Of a stretch of 64,000 nucleotides of DNA, positions 26,743 to 35,909 are shown piece by piece. This DNA is from an uncultured Planctomycetaceae bacterium. Lineage in GTDB: Bacteria; Planctomycetota; Planctomycetia; Planctomycetales; Planctomycetaceae. The translations under genes and the position numbers were made by a program. Every line of letters starts with the position of its first letter. Within the stretch, counting starts at the first letter, position 1. The notes below the pieces were generated by a model. That model searched no databases. It saw only the letters and a list, made by a program, of their open reading frames with translations, and had not been told where the DNA came from. The stretch is taken from assembly GCA_903921605.1 (NCBI GenBank), contig CAIXQV010000035.1:14475-78474 (forward strand). Direction: 5' to 3'.

Positions 26743-28239
26743 CTATTCGTCCAGAATGCGATGGCAGAACCGCCGAAGTTCCTCGGGCGCACGATCGAGA
26801 TCCAGCTCAAGTTTGCTTTCATCGAGTTCAAACGTCTGCTGATTACGCGGAAGTGTGTCACGAATCTCAGTGACCGCAGCGGCATAGTCTTCACTGCGTT
26901 CCAGTTCCTTTAATGCGTAAGCGCGGCCCAGCATTCCCAGAAGTACGAGATATTGCTTCTCCGGAATCAGACTGCTTTTGTCTCGAACTTCAGTAAACAC
27001 TTTCAATGCGGCTTCATTGTCAGGTACGAGACCGGACATCAGTGTCAGCCCCAGCCGCAACTCGGCAAGATCTGCTTCCGGAGTATCCGGGAAATTTGCA
27101 ATGACCGCTTCCCAGGCTGCACTCCGATGGGGCTGTAACATGGCAACGGCATACTGTCGGATTGCCGAAGATTCTGTGGGAACAGTTTCTTCTGAAGACT
27201 TGTCTGATTTTGGAATCGTGATCGGCCGTTCCATGCGGCGCCCCGCGACAAACGAAATGGCGAGGAGAGCACACGTGGCCAATCCCAGCTTTCGCAGGTC
27301 GGGACTTGAAAGCAGTAGCCGGGTCAAAAAATTGGATTCGCTCAAGAGTCGAGTATTGACCGGGATGGAATTCAGTTTCTGAAGGGCCGCTTCCAGTTCG
27401 TCGGGAGACTGAAATCTTTCGACAGGCTTTTTCTTCATCATCTGATGGATCACCTTGCAGATCTCGATCGGGAGATCGGCTCGTAGTGATCGCAGTGACT
27501 TTGGCTCTTCCTTCAGGTGTTGAACTGCCACCGTCACTGCATTCTTGCCCGGAAACGGTGGCTGCCCCGCGAACATGTGGTAGCAAGTGACTCCGAGTGA
27601 ATACTGATCACTCCGGTAGTCCAGTTTTTCGCCCTGGATTTGTTCCGGGCTCATGTACCATGGTGTTCCCATGGTCGTGCCTACCTGTGTCAGATTCATC
27701 CGCGGGCTTGAGGGTTGATTCAGTTGAGCAAGTCCGAAGTCCGTGACCTTTGCCACTCCGGATCTTGTGACCATGATATTCTCGGGTTTGACGTCTCGAT
27801 GAACAATGCCCGCCTCGGAAGCTGCTCTTAATGCGGAAGCGATCTGCTGCATCCATTTGAGCCCGGTGCCATAATCCGGATGGCCGTGTTTTTTCATCCA
27901 CTGGGCCAGATTCAGGCCCGGGACGTACTCCTGCACGATATAGCTGATGTTACCTTCGCGACCGGTCGTAATAATCTGCACGAGATTTGGATGACTAAGG
28001 CCGCCTGCCGCTCGAGCTTCCTGTTCAAAGCGTTTCAGAAGGACCTCGGTGCTGCCGGAGACGGAATTCTTCAGGACTTTGACGGCAACCTGTCGACCGA
28101 GAGATTTCTGTTCGGCCAGATACACGTCAGCCATGCCGCCACTTCCCAGGCGTCGCAGCAGAAGAAACTCTCCAATCTGAAGATTGCTGAGGTCTGTGGC
28201 CGGCTGTTCTGATGAATCCGGCAGGTCCTGACTGGACAT
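26743..28239 (-). CDS. Transmembrane Ser/Thr protein kinase (Pkn/Hanks type)
   Basis: The protein has 498 residues. The kinase domain (about 22-290) is complete: glycine loop LGSGGMADVY, ATP-binding K54 in VAVKVLK, catalytic HRDVKPEN at 147-154, DFG at 167-169 and GTPWYMSPEQ. One membrane helix follows near 317-334. About 160 residues beyond it have helical, TPR-like character but no clear domain and are probably outside the cytoplasm. Planctomycetes carry many such kinases; ligands and targets are mostly unknown. It sits five bases ahead of the epimerase gene. The pairing of a sensory kinase with an enolase-type enzyme is unexplained. Confidence 0.92.
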   Translation of the reverse strand: MSSQDLPDSSEQPATDLSNLQIGEFLLLRRLGSGGMADVYLAEQKSLGRQVAVKVLKNSVSGSTEVLLKRFEQEARAAGGLSHPNLVQIITTGREGNISYIVQEYVPGLNLAQWMKKHGHPDYGTGLKWMQQIASALRAASEAGIVHRDVKPENIMVTRSGVAKVTDFGLAQLNQPSSPRMNLTQVGTTMGTPWYMSPEQIQGEKLDYRSDQYSLGVTCYHMFAGQPPFPGKNAVTVAVQHLKEEPKSLRSLRADLPIEICKVIHQMMKKKPVERFQSPDELEAALQKLNSIPVNTRLLSESNFLTRLLLSSPDLRKLGLATCALLAISFVAGRRMERPITIPKSDKSSEETVPTESSAIRQYAVAMLQPHRSAAWEAVIANFPDTPEADLAELRLGLTLMSGLVPDNEAALKVFTEVRDKSSLIPEKQYLVLLGMLGRAYALKELERSEDYAAAVTEIRDTLPRNQQTFELDESKLELDLDRAPEELRRFCHRILDE

Positions 28240-28297
28240 GAATTGGCCTCCGCGACAATCTCAACCGGATTTTGGGTAGAATGAACTTATTGAAGGC

Positions 28298-28334
28298 AAC
28301 AGCCCCCGCAGAGTTTGACGTCTCGGGGGCTGTT
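28298..28334 (-). terminator. GC-rich hairpin between the TlpA-TPR and kinase genes
   Basis: Arms AACAGCCCCCG (28298-28308) and CGGGGGCTGTT (28324-28334) form a strong 11-bp stem 33 bases after the TlpA-TPR stop. The following bases on minus (GCCTTC) are only weakly U-rich. It probably acts as a terminator, but it could instead be an attenuator for the kinase gene. Confidence 0.55.
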
Positions 28335-28366
28335 TGTCGCCTGTTCTAATGAGCAACCTCAGTCAG

Positions 28367-29728
28367 TTACTGAGCTGCTTTCTCCTTCTTAAGCTTCTTC
28401 AGAAATGCTGACATTTCCTCGACCGCACTTTCCGGTGCATCGCCAGCATTGTCAACAGCCTTTGTCTGAAGTTCAATGGCCCGATCCAGATCACCCTGCA
28501 GATGCAGCAGATGGGCCAGAGTGTCAAGAATCGTTCCGTTTTCCGGGTCGCTCTCAACGGCTTTTTCAGCGGCCGTTGTGGCTGCTGCGACGACTTCCTT
28601 AGGAATTTGTTTATCCTCCACCGCAGCTTCGTAGATCTGCCACGACAGCTGATTCAGCATTGAAGAATCCGGCATCTCTGCTTCAATCATTGCCGTGACA
28701 GTCTCAACAACATCTTCATGAAGACCTTTGCTGAGCAGCAAGCTGACTCGCAGCATGCTGATCTGGGCCTTTTCCTGATCAGTCGAGTCTTTGCTGATTT
28801 CATCAAGTTCTGCCAGCCCCTCTTCAACTTCATCGCCCTGGATTTTTGTTGCTGCAGAAGAAACCTTCACGCGGAACTTCAGCTGCTGATAAGCCGAGAC
28901 GGTTTCCTCGTCATCTTCTGCATTTGCAATCGCATCATCAAGCAAAGTGAGAGCGCCTTCCGTATCGCCTTTGCGCATTTTCTGGCTGAGTTTTGCCATC
29001 AACAGGTCGCGTTCCTGTTCTTTGCGAAACTCCTCCAGAAAGGCTTCTCGATCCCACTTGCCCGCAACAACTTCTGCCAGAGGCTCGTCCATGGACATTG
29101 GATGGCCGATCCATTCGATCAGTCCAGTCTTGCCAACAATGAAGCTGGTTGGAATGCCGTTCTGCCCCGCAGCTTCCATATAGTCTGTCTTTACAGATCC
29201 ATCCGGGTCAGTCGTCAGACAGTAGACGCTCGTGAGTTCACCATACGTAACGGCTTCGGACTTCTTCTTTGGCGCTTCTTCTTTCTTGTCATCCTCTGTT
29301 GCGTCTACGGCTGGCTTTTTGGCGCCTCGCACAGGACTCTCCAGAAACTCGTTGACAGTTTCCAGATCTTCGTCGCTGATGCTGATAATCTGCACGCCCT
29401 TGCCGAGGAACTTATTTTGAGTTTCTGCGAGATGCGGCATGCTGGCAATACAGGGACCGCACCACGTTGCCCAAAATTCGACCACATAAACTTTGTCGTC
29501 TTCAAATTCTGTTACAGGCTTGAACTTTCCATTGCCATCGCTGACCCAGTGTTCAACATCAATCGAAGGAGCCTTCGACCCGATGGTCAGCATTGGTCCG
29601 TCAGTTTCTTCTTCAGATTCCTTCTTTTCTTCATCTGCTGCGAGTAACAACGCCGGAATTGGCGAACCACTGATGGCTGCCGCAAGTGTGAAGAGTAAGG
29701 CCGCCTTTATCCAAAAGCGATTTGCCAT
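28367..29728 (-). CDS. TlpA-like thioredoxin-fold protein with C-terminal TPR-like helices
   Basis: The protein has 453 residues. A signal peptide (KAALLFTLAAAISGSPIPAL) is followed by a thioredoxin domain with active-site CGPC at 90-93 in VVEFWATWCGPCIASMPHL and a cis-Pro-type segment GIPTSFIVG. A charged insert of about 35 residues (KKPAVDATEDDKKEEAPKK) splits the domain after the second helix. From about 235 onward the protein is acidic and helical with TPR-like repeats. TlpA/ResA proteins reduce disulfides outside the membrane, for example the CxxCH of apocytochromes c. Several c-type proteins and CcsBA are encoded nearby, so a role in heme attachment is plausible but inferred. Confidence 0.88.
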   Translation of the reverse strand: MANRFWIKAALLFTLAAAISGSPIPALLLAADEEKKESEEETDGPMLTIGSKAPSIDVEHWVSDGNGKFKPVTEFEDDKVYVVEFWATWCGPCIASMPHLAETQNKFLGKGVQIISISDEDLETVNEFLESPVRGAKKPAVDATEDDKKEEAPKKKSEAVTYGELTSVYCLTTDPDGSVKTDYMEAAGQNGIPTSFIVGKTGLIEWIGHPMSMDEPLAEVVAGKWDREAFLEEFRKEQERDLLMAKLSQKMRKGDTEGALTLLDDAIANAEDDEETVSAYQQLKFRVKVSSAATKIQGDEVEEGLAELDEISKDSTDQEKAQISMLRVSLLLSKGLHEDVVETVTAMIEAEMPDSSMLNQLSWQIYEAAVEDKQIPKEVVAAATTAAEKAVESDPENGTILDTLAHLLHLQGDLDRAIELQTKAVDNAGDAPESAVEEMSAFLKKLKKEKAAQ

Positions 29729-29890
29729 AAAACGAGTTCCTTAAACTAGAAGATACGGCTGATTCAAATGTCCATTTGTCAGACATTCGGATTCGCCATG
29801 TGAAAGACCAGCATTTCGAAATTGTTTTTACTTCGAATCCTGATTCCCCGGCGTCAATGGAACCACGTGTTCCGGAAGAGGGGCTGGATT

Positions 29891-30529
29891 CTAAATATAC
29901 TGAACCACGTCCGATGAAGAATAGCGGACTTTGCGAGCCGCTGCATACTTGTCCTGGTTTGAGCGATAGCCAAGTGCACACGCGACAGTTGATGTGTATT
30001 CCCCACCACTAAGTCCGAGCAGTTCATCGACTTTATCTCGAACGATTCCTTCCATCGGGCATGCATCTATGCCCATCATTGCGGCGGTCTCGAGAAGAAA
30101 TCCCAGAGCGATGTAACACTGCCTGGAGTTCCATTCGAGGTGACCGTTCTTCATCCCGGTTGTCTTTCCGAGGATCGCCTGTTTGTATCCGTCCAACGCC
30201 GAGACAGGCACGCCCTGAACGGTGGCGCTGGTGTCAATAAACTTTTGGACGTAGTCAGGATTAGTCGTTTTCAGGGCGGCAATAACCACAAAGTGCGAAC
30301 AGTCTCGCGGCTGACTCTGGCCCCAGGCTGCCTCGGGGAGTCGATCCTTGACCGACTGTGTCGTCACGACTACGAATTTCCATGGCTGAAGTCCAAAACT
30401 GCTGGGAGCGTGGATCATCGCCGTCTCCAGCGTTTTCCAATCGTCGGCAGAAATCTTTCTTGTTGCATCAAAAACTTTTGTGGCATAACGCCAGGCAAGC
30501 TGCTGCAGTAATGTCTGTCCGATGGACAT
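29891..30529 (-). CDS. Nitroreductase-family NAD(P)H-dependent oxidoreductase
   Basis: The protein has 212 residues, the usual size of an NfsB/NfnB-type nitroreductase. FMN-binding patterns are visible: RYATKVFD near the N-terminus, HAPSSFGLQPWKFVVV, and in the second half AMMGIDACPMEGI followed by VACALGYRS. It is a dimeric cytosolic flavoenzyme reducing nitro groups or quinones with NAD(P)H. The true substrate is unknown. It seems to be a single gene; no redox regulator is adjacent. Confidence 0.9.
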   Translation of the reverse strand: MSIGQTLLQQLAWRYATKVFDATRKISADDWKTLETAMIHAPSSFGLQPWKFVVVTTQSVKDRLPEAAWGQSQPRDCSHFVVIAALKTTNPDYVQKFIDTSATVQGVPVSALDGYKQAILGKTTGMKNGHLEWNSRQCYIALGFLLETAAMMGIDACPMEGIVRDKVDELLGLSGGEYTSTVACALGYRSNQDKYAAARKVRYSSSDVVQYI

Positions 30530-30674
30530 CTTCAGTTCACTCCGGGGAACAATGAATAATTTATTGAAGTTGGTGGTCTTGTGGGGGCTTCTTGCGATAG
30601 CGTGTCATGGGGTTCGCAGTTTACATGACTGCCTGTTGTTCCGAACAAATTTTTGCTGCGGGCATAAAACAGGG

Positions 30675-31652
30675 CTATGAGTTCAACAGATTTGCCATAT
30701 AACGGCTCAGGGATTCCAGATCGTCTGCAAATCCTCGCACGCCTTCAGCAAGCTTTTCTGTGGCCATTGCATCCTGATTCAGCATCCAGCGAAAAGAAAG
30801 CTCATCGATCTCCAGGCGTTCGATATTCATGGCTCTGGCTTCGTCGGCGTCCAGTCGTTTTGGAACCTCTGCTTCAGAACTGGAAAGTTCCGTCAGCAAA
30901 GCTGGCGCCACAGTCAGCAGATCACAGCCACAAAGTGCGGTGACCTGCTCAGCCGATCGAAAACTGGCTCCCATGACTTGAGTTCTATAACCGTGTCGCT
31001 TGTAGTAGTTGAAGATTCGATGAACTGAAAGCACACCGGGATCATCTTCCATCGAATAACTGCTGGCTCCTTTGGCTTTCTTGAACCAGTCGAGGATGCG
31101 GCCGACAAAGGGGCTGATCAACGTGACGCCCGCGTCGGCGCAGGCAATCGCCTGGCCAAAGCCAAACAGTAGAGTCAGGTTGCAATGAATGCCTTCCTGC
31201 TCAAGTCGCTCGGCCGCGCGAATGCCTTCCCATGTACTGGCGATCTTGATCAGGATCCGTTCTTTCGGAATGCCCTGTTCTTCGAAGAGGCTGATAAGGT
31301 GTCGTCCTTTCTCAACCGTTGCATGTTCATCGAAACTCAGCCGCGCATCGACTTCGACTGAGACTCGCCCGGGAACGATTCTTAGGATTCGAAGGCCAAA
31401 AATTACCGACAGGCGGTCAAGAATCGCATTCAGCAAATGGAGTTCTGCTTGGCCTGATTTTCCCTCCATGTCATGACGGCCGGTGGCAATTGCTTCCCTG
31501 ACCAGATCCGCGTACTGCGGCATCTGAGCCGCTTTCGCGATTAGTGACGGATTTGTCGTTGCGTCCTGCGGCTTGTTGCGAGCAATGGAATCAATGTCAC
31601 CCGTGTCCGCAACAATGATGGTATGCCGCTTGAGTTGATCGAGCGAATTCAT
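30675..31652 (-). CDS. tal: Transaldolase
   Basis: The protein has 325 residues, the length of class TalB enzymes. The start has an excellent Shine-Dalgarno (AGGAGG five bases upstream). Visible motifs are DATTNPSL near residue 30, RVSVEVDARLSFD and the Schiff-base lysine K136 in ILIKIASTWEGI, then CNLTLLFGFGQA. The enzyme moves a dihydroxyacetone unit between sugar phosphates in the non-oxidative pentose phosphate pathway. Transketolase and other pathway genes are not adjacent. All catalytic residues appear intact. Confidence 0.95.
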   Translation of the reverse strand: MNSLDQLKRHTIIVADTGDIDSIARNKPQDATTNPSLIAKAAQMPQYADLVREAIATGRHDMEGKSGQAELHLLNAILDRLSVIFGLRILRIVPGRVSVEVDARLSFDEHATVEKGRHLISLFEEQGIPKERILIKIASTWEGIRAAERLEQEGIHCNLTLLFGFGQAIACADAGVTLISPFVGRILDWFKKAKGASSYSMEDDPGVLSVHRIFNYYKRHGYRTQVMGASFRSAEQVTALCGCDLLTVAPALLTELSSSEAEVPKRLDADEARAMNIERLEIDELSFRWMLNQDAMATEKLAEGVRGFADDLESLSRYMANLLNS

Positions 31653-31821
31653 CTGAGCCTCCTGCCCTTATCAAGATAATCAAACGATCATTACTCTCGC
31701 ACCCGTTTGGCAAATGGCCAGAGAACCATCTATTGGTTACCAGACTTCTCATTCACTATCGCCGAAAGCGAAAACCTTCAGAATACTTCCTGCCAGACCT
31801 AAATCAACACTGTGAGAAAGT

Positions 31822-32703
31822 CTATCGCTTCGAGACTGGAAACTGAAGAGCATCCAGAATTCTTTGGCACGCATCAGACTTATTCAACGCGTAAAAATGA
31901 ATGCCGGGAATGCCTTCAGCAATGAGTTGCCTGCATTGCTGAATTGCGTGTTCCACGCCAATTTCGAACTGAGCTGAGGCATCATCCTGGACAGCTTCAA
32001 GCTTTGCCGCCAGATCTGCCGGGAACACAGTTCCACACATAGATGTGATTCGCTTGATCCGTGCGAAGTCCGTGATTGGCATGATACCAGGCACAATCGG
32101 GATCTGAATTCCAAGCTTGTTACATCGATCGCGGAAGGTGAAGAAATTATCGTTGACAAAGAATAGCTGTGTGAAGACGGCGTCAGCACCAGCATCGACC
32201 TTGCGTTTCAGGTTCAGCAGGTCGGCTTCCAGATCAGAGGCTTCTATGTGCTTTTCGGGATACCCGGCAACACCAATCCCCATTTCCGGGTGAGTCTCGC
32301 GGATCAATTCCACAAGCTGATTCGCATTCTTAAGGCCACCTTCAACGGCCTTAAACGCTTCCTGACCGACAGGCGGGTCTCCTCGCAGAGCCATGATGTT
32401 ACAAATGCCGGAGGCTGCTGCTTTATCCAACCAATCTTTCAGTTCCTCACGTGTCGCTCCAACACATGTGAAATGAGCCATTGCTGTTCGATGAAATGTC
32501 TGCTGAATCTCATGACACCAGAATTCAGTACGATCCTGAGTGGACCCGCCAGCTCCATAGGTGCATGACACAAACGCCGGATCGTACTCGATCAGTGTCT
32601 GGAGATTTTTCTTCAGTGCCGCATCACCTTCCGCCGTCTTCGGAGGGAAGATCTCAATCGACATGACAAATTGCTGGTCTTGAAACAGTTGAGAAAGTCG
32701 CAT
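31822..32703 (-). CDS. metF: 5,10-methylenetetrahydrofolate reductase
   Basis: With the ATG at 32703 the protein has 293 residues; an in-frame TTG at 32727 would add eight. The opening [22 protein letters not shown] is the usual MetF start, containing the catalytic Glu in EIFPPK. Further motifs are [26 protein letters not shown] and DAVFTQLFF, all FAD/folate-binding signatures. It makes 5-methyl-THF for methionine synthesis. No metH or metE is beside it, and no S-box-like leader was recognised in the short upstream gap. Confidence 0.95.
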   Translation of the reverse strand: MRLSQLFQDQQFVMSIEIFPPKTAEGDAALKKNLQTLIEYDPAFVSCTYGAGGSTQDRTEFWCHEIQQTFHRTAMAHFTCVGATREELKDWLDKAAASGICNIMALRGDPPVGQEAFKAVEGGLKNANQLVELIRETHPEMGIGVAGYPEKHIEASDLEADLLNLKRKVDAGADAVFTQLFFVNDNFFTFRDRCNKLGIQIPIVPGIMPITDFARIKRITSMCGTVFPADLAAKLEAVQDDASAQFEIGVEHAIQQCRQLIAEGIPGIHFYALNKSDACQRILDALQFPVSKR

Positions 32704-32833
32704 CGGTTTAAAGGCTTGAGGCGTCAAAAGGAGTGTTTGCGGATCGTAGAGTAACAGGTTGCAGTCAACAGATGACAGAACGAGGAGAACTACCAGTGAT
32801 TGTGCGACTACAGTGATTCGATAACAAAGCGGC

Positions 32834-34066
32834 TTACATTTCCTGCCCTGTCAGACGAGCGACTTCGTTCACATCTTTATCACCGCGGCCGGACAAACAA
32901 ACCACGATTACGTCATCCTTGCTTCGCTGCACAGCCGCTTTCATGACATAGGCAATGGCGTGTGAGGTTTCAATCGCAGGGAGAATGCCTTCCGTTTTAG
33001 CCATCGTACTGAAAGCAGCGAGCGCTTCGTCGTCCAGTATGTTAACGTAATTGACTCGACCACAGTCTTTCCAGTAACTGTGTTCCGGCCCAACACCCGG
33101 ATAGTCAAGGCCCGCAGAAATCGAATGCACGTCTGAAGTCTGGCCGTCATCGTTCTGCAGTACGTAGCTGTAGCTGCCGTGCAGGATTCCCGGTTTGCCA
33201 TGAGTCAGCGTGCTGGCATGATCGCCAGGCTTTCCGCCTCGACCACCCGCCTCAACTCCCGTCAACGCCACGGCTTTGTCATCGACAAACGGATAGAACA
33301 TGCCTGCGGAGTTCGAGCCACCTCCAACACAGGCCACGACCTCGTCAGGAAGTCGACCGATCTGATTCAGACATTGCTCCCGAGCCTCGCGGCCGATAAT
33401 CGCCTGAAAGTCGCGAACCATCATTGGAAACGGATGCGGGCCAACAACACTACCGATGATGTAGTGTGTGTCTCGCACCGAAGCCATCCAGTCACGCATC
33501 GCTTCGTTGATGGCATCTCTCAGAGTTCTTGAGCCTGTCGTCACAGGGCGAACTTCCGCGCCCATCGTTCGCATGATGAAGACATTGAGCTTCTGTCGTC
33601 GCACATCTTCTTCACCCATGTAGACGACACAGGGAAGTCCGAAGCGAGCACACGCTGTAGCCGTTGCAACACCGTGTTGTCCTGCTCCGGTCTCTGCGAT
33701 GACACGCGTCTTTCCCATTCTTTTGGTCAGCAACACCTGACCCATAGTGTTGTTAATCTTGTGGGCGCCGGTGTGGTTCAGATCTTCTCGCTTGAAGTAG
33801 ATTCTTGCTCCACCGCACTTCTCCGTCAGACGTTCGGCGAAATAGAGCGGATTCGGGCGGCCAACAAAATGACGCAGCAGGTCTTTCAGTTGTCGATCAA
33901 ACTCCGGATCAAGTTTTGCATCTTCATATGCCTGAGAAAGTTCATCAAGGGCATACATGAGTGTTTCGGGGACATAGCGTCGTCCATACTCACCAAAACG
34001 ACCACGCTCATCCGGCACAGCGCTGACGGGAGATGATGCAGCCGGAGCAGTAGTTGCAATCGACAT
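32834..34066 (-). CDS. trpB: Tryptophan synthase beta chain
   Basis: The protein has 410 residues, the standard TrpB1 length. Signatures include [16 protein letters not shown], the PLP-binding K103 in [13 protein letters not shown], the phosphate loop [13 protein letters not shown] and the monovalent-cation/allosteric region [11 protein letters not shown]. It condenses indole and serine to tryptophan as the beta2 core of the alpha2beta2 complex. Unusually, neither trpA nor any other trp gene is adjacent, so the pathway is dispersed. A leader of about 180 bases with a possible promoter precedes it. Confidence 0.95.
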   Translation of the reverse strand: MSIATTAPAASSPVSAVPDERGRFGEYGRRYVPETLMYALDELSQAYEDAKLDPEFDRQLKDLLRHFVGRPNPLYFAERLTEKCGGARIYFKREDLNHTGAHKINNTMGQVLLTKRMGKTRVIAETGAGQHGVATATACARFGLPCVVYMGEEDVRRQKLNVFIMRTMGAEVRPVTTGSRTLRDAINEAMRDWMASVRDTHYIIGSVVGPHPFPMMVRDFQAIIGREAREQCLNQIGRLPDEVVACVGGGSNSAGMFYPFVDDKAVALTGVEAGGRGGKPGDHASTLTHGKPGILHGSYSYVLQNDDGQTSDVHSISAGLDYPGVGPEHSYWKDCGRVNYVNILDDEALAAFSTMAKTEGILPAIETSHAIAYVMKAAVQRSKDDVIVVCLSGRGDKDVNEVARLTGQEM

Positions 34067-34551
34067 GAAATCCTCGGTTCCTGACTGAATTCAGCTTCTA
34101 TGGGAAAACAGCAATCTGTACTCGTTACGAGACAGAATACGGCTACTAGCCTGGAAAGATGCAGCCTCGTGCTCTGTATCAAATTCTTCTTTAAATCTCA
34201 GACCGCGGTTTCGATCGTCCTTTCAGAAACCGTGGGTTGTGCCCCTGATTATAGCGGAGACCTCAAAAACACCCGCGAGGTCTAAGAATTTCCCCGGAAA
34301 TTATTGCTGACCATGCTTCAGATCTGCCAATAATCCGAGCAAATCTTGCTTGGATCGTCCCTGAAAGCTGTTAACGGTCCATCGGCAAGTCTGCAATTTC
34401 CTGTTTCCGGAACAATCCAGTCAAAGCCTGATCTCTGGTATCCGTCGATGTTGACGACTTTCCGCGATAACCCATGTGTGATCTTTTGACATCGTCATGA
34501 GACTGAGAAATGCATCTGACAATGGTATTCTCTGTCGCGATCATTCTCTGT
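34067..34551. other. Intergenic region upstream of trpB, with a leader hairpin
   Basis: No gene was found. Reading left (minus strand), a perfect TATAAT (34248-34253) is followed by imperfect inverted arms at about 34202-34212 and 34220-34231 (GGTTTC/GAAACC core). This could be a leader hairpin. I looked for a Trp-rich leader peptide between the hairpin and trpB and saw none. The part from 34300 to 34551 shows nothing recognisable. Confidence 0.35.
34248..34253 (-). promoter_or_regulatory. Possible -10 box for trpB
   Basis: A perfect TATAAT on the minus strand lies about 180 bases upstream of trpB. No good TTGACA-like hexamer is found 16-18 bases before it, so this is a weak call based on the -10 element alone. 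Confidence 0.28.
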
Positions 34552-35880
34552 TCAGGCATTTGCGTTTGTTTGCTGAGGTGTCTGGACTGACATGTCGTGA
34601 ATCAAACGACGAAGTTCTGAGACTGCTGTGCGTTTTTCCAGAACCAGAGTCCTGGCTGATGCTTCCAGTGTGGTGAGTCCTTCTGTTATGGCTTGCTCCC
34701 GAAGTCTGTAGGCAGGCAGACCTTCGTTGATGGCATTTCTGAGACTGGGAGTGATCAGCATGGTCTCAAACACCGCCGTGCGTCCTCGAAATCCCGTATA
34801 GAAATTCAGTTCCGTTGGGATACCTCGGATCAGCTGTGGTGGTGATTCCGGTGGCACGCCAAGTGAGCAGCATTCCTCAGGGGATGCAGCATACTCCTCT
34901 CGCGAATCTGCAGAGACCGTTCTGACAAGTCGTTGAGCAATTACGCCTCGCAAACAATCGGCAATGGTCATTGATGAGATGCCAAAGTTGCGGAGCACAT
35001 CGATCGCCGACGCCGTGTTGTTGGCATGCAGCGTTGAAAGAACCAGCACACCGGTTGTGGCAGCTCTGCAGGCAATCTGAGCCGTCTCAGCATCGCGAAT
35101 TTCACCAATAGAAATAATATTCGGATCCTGTCTCAAAACGCCTCGCAGGGCATTTGTGAATAACAAGCCTGTCTTGGGGTCAACCTGAATCTGATTTGCT
35201 CCCGGGATTCGTCGCTCAACGGGATCCTCAATAGTTACGATACTTCTGTCCGGCTGATTCAGACTAGAGAGCAGGCTATACACGGTCGTTGTTTTCCCGG
35301 CTCCAACGGGGCCTACAACGAGCAGCAAGCCATAGGGAGCCCCGAGCAATGAGTGGACATCATTCATCTGCTCTGCCGTGAAACCCAGGGACTCCGGCGC
35401 GACGAACTCTGTGGCATCGGGCATCAGGCGCAATACAAGTCTTTCCCCATGAATTGTCGGGCTGCTGCCCACGCGCACATCTCTTGGAAGTCCAGCAAGT
35501 TGAGCCGCTGAAATGTGCCCATCCTGAGGAAGTCGCCTGTCGGTGATATCCATCCCGGCGAGAACTTTTATCCGACTGAGGATGTGAAGAGCCTTCGCCG
35601 CTGGAACCTGAACAATATCCTGAAGTGCACCATCAATTCGAAAGCGAATTCGAGTTCCCTCTTCGGCAGGATCAAGGTGAATATCTGTCGATCGATGAGC
35701 AAAGCCTCGCTGCAGAATGACGTTAACGAGTGACGATGGCTCGACAACGCTGAGTAGTTCTGAGAGTTCTGCAGCTAAGGCAGAATTCCCAAGACGCGTT
35801 TCTTTGCGTGATGCAGGAAGAGGAGTGCGTGACTCAAGTTGAGAACCGGACGATCCTGGTGACACATCTTCGGTATTCAT
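34552..35880 (-). CDS. GspE/PilB-type secretion ATPase without the tetracysteine zinc site
   Basis: The ATG at 35880 gives 442 residues; a TTG at 35895 adds five. An N2-like domain (RSTDIHLDPAEEGTRIRFRIDG) leads to Walker A GPVGAGKT (190-197), the Asp box TIEDPVERR, Walker B IISIGEIRDAETA and the His box LSTLHANNTASA. It lacks the long N1 domain. The CxxC-(n)-CxxC zinc site typical of GspE is reduced to a single CC (336-337). These ATPases drive type II secretion or type IV pilus assembly. No other secretion genes are adjacent; the partner is a double-STAS membrane protein 29 bases upstream. It may serve a remote or simplified system. Confidence 0.88.
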   Translation of the reverse strand: MNTEDVSPGSSGSQLESRTPLPASRKETRLGNSALAAELSELLSVVEPSSLVNVILQRGFAHRSTDIHLDPAEEGTRIRFRIDGALQDIVQVPAAKALHILSRIKVLAGMDITDRRLPQDGHISAAQLAGLPRDVRVGSSPTIHGERLVLRLMPDATEFVAPESLGFTAEQMNDVHSLLGAPYGLLLVVGPVGAGKTTTVYSLLSSLNQPDRSIVTIEDPVERRIPGANQIQVDPKTGLLFTNALRGVLRQDPNIISIGEIRDAETAQIACRAATTGVLVLSTLHANNTASAIDVLRNFGISSMTIADCLRGVIAQRLVRTVSADSREEYAASPEECCSLGVPPESPPQLIRGIPTELNFYTGFRGRTAVFETMLITPSLRNAINEGLPAYRLREQAITEGLTTLEASARTLVLEKRTAVSELRRLIHDMSVQTPQQTNANA

Positions 35881-35909
35881 GGGGAACGGCCACAATAAGA
35901 GGATTCGAA

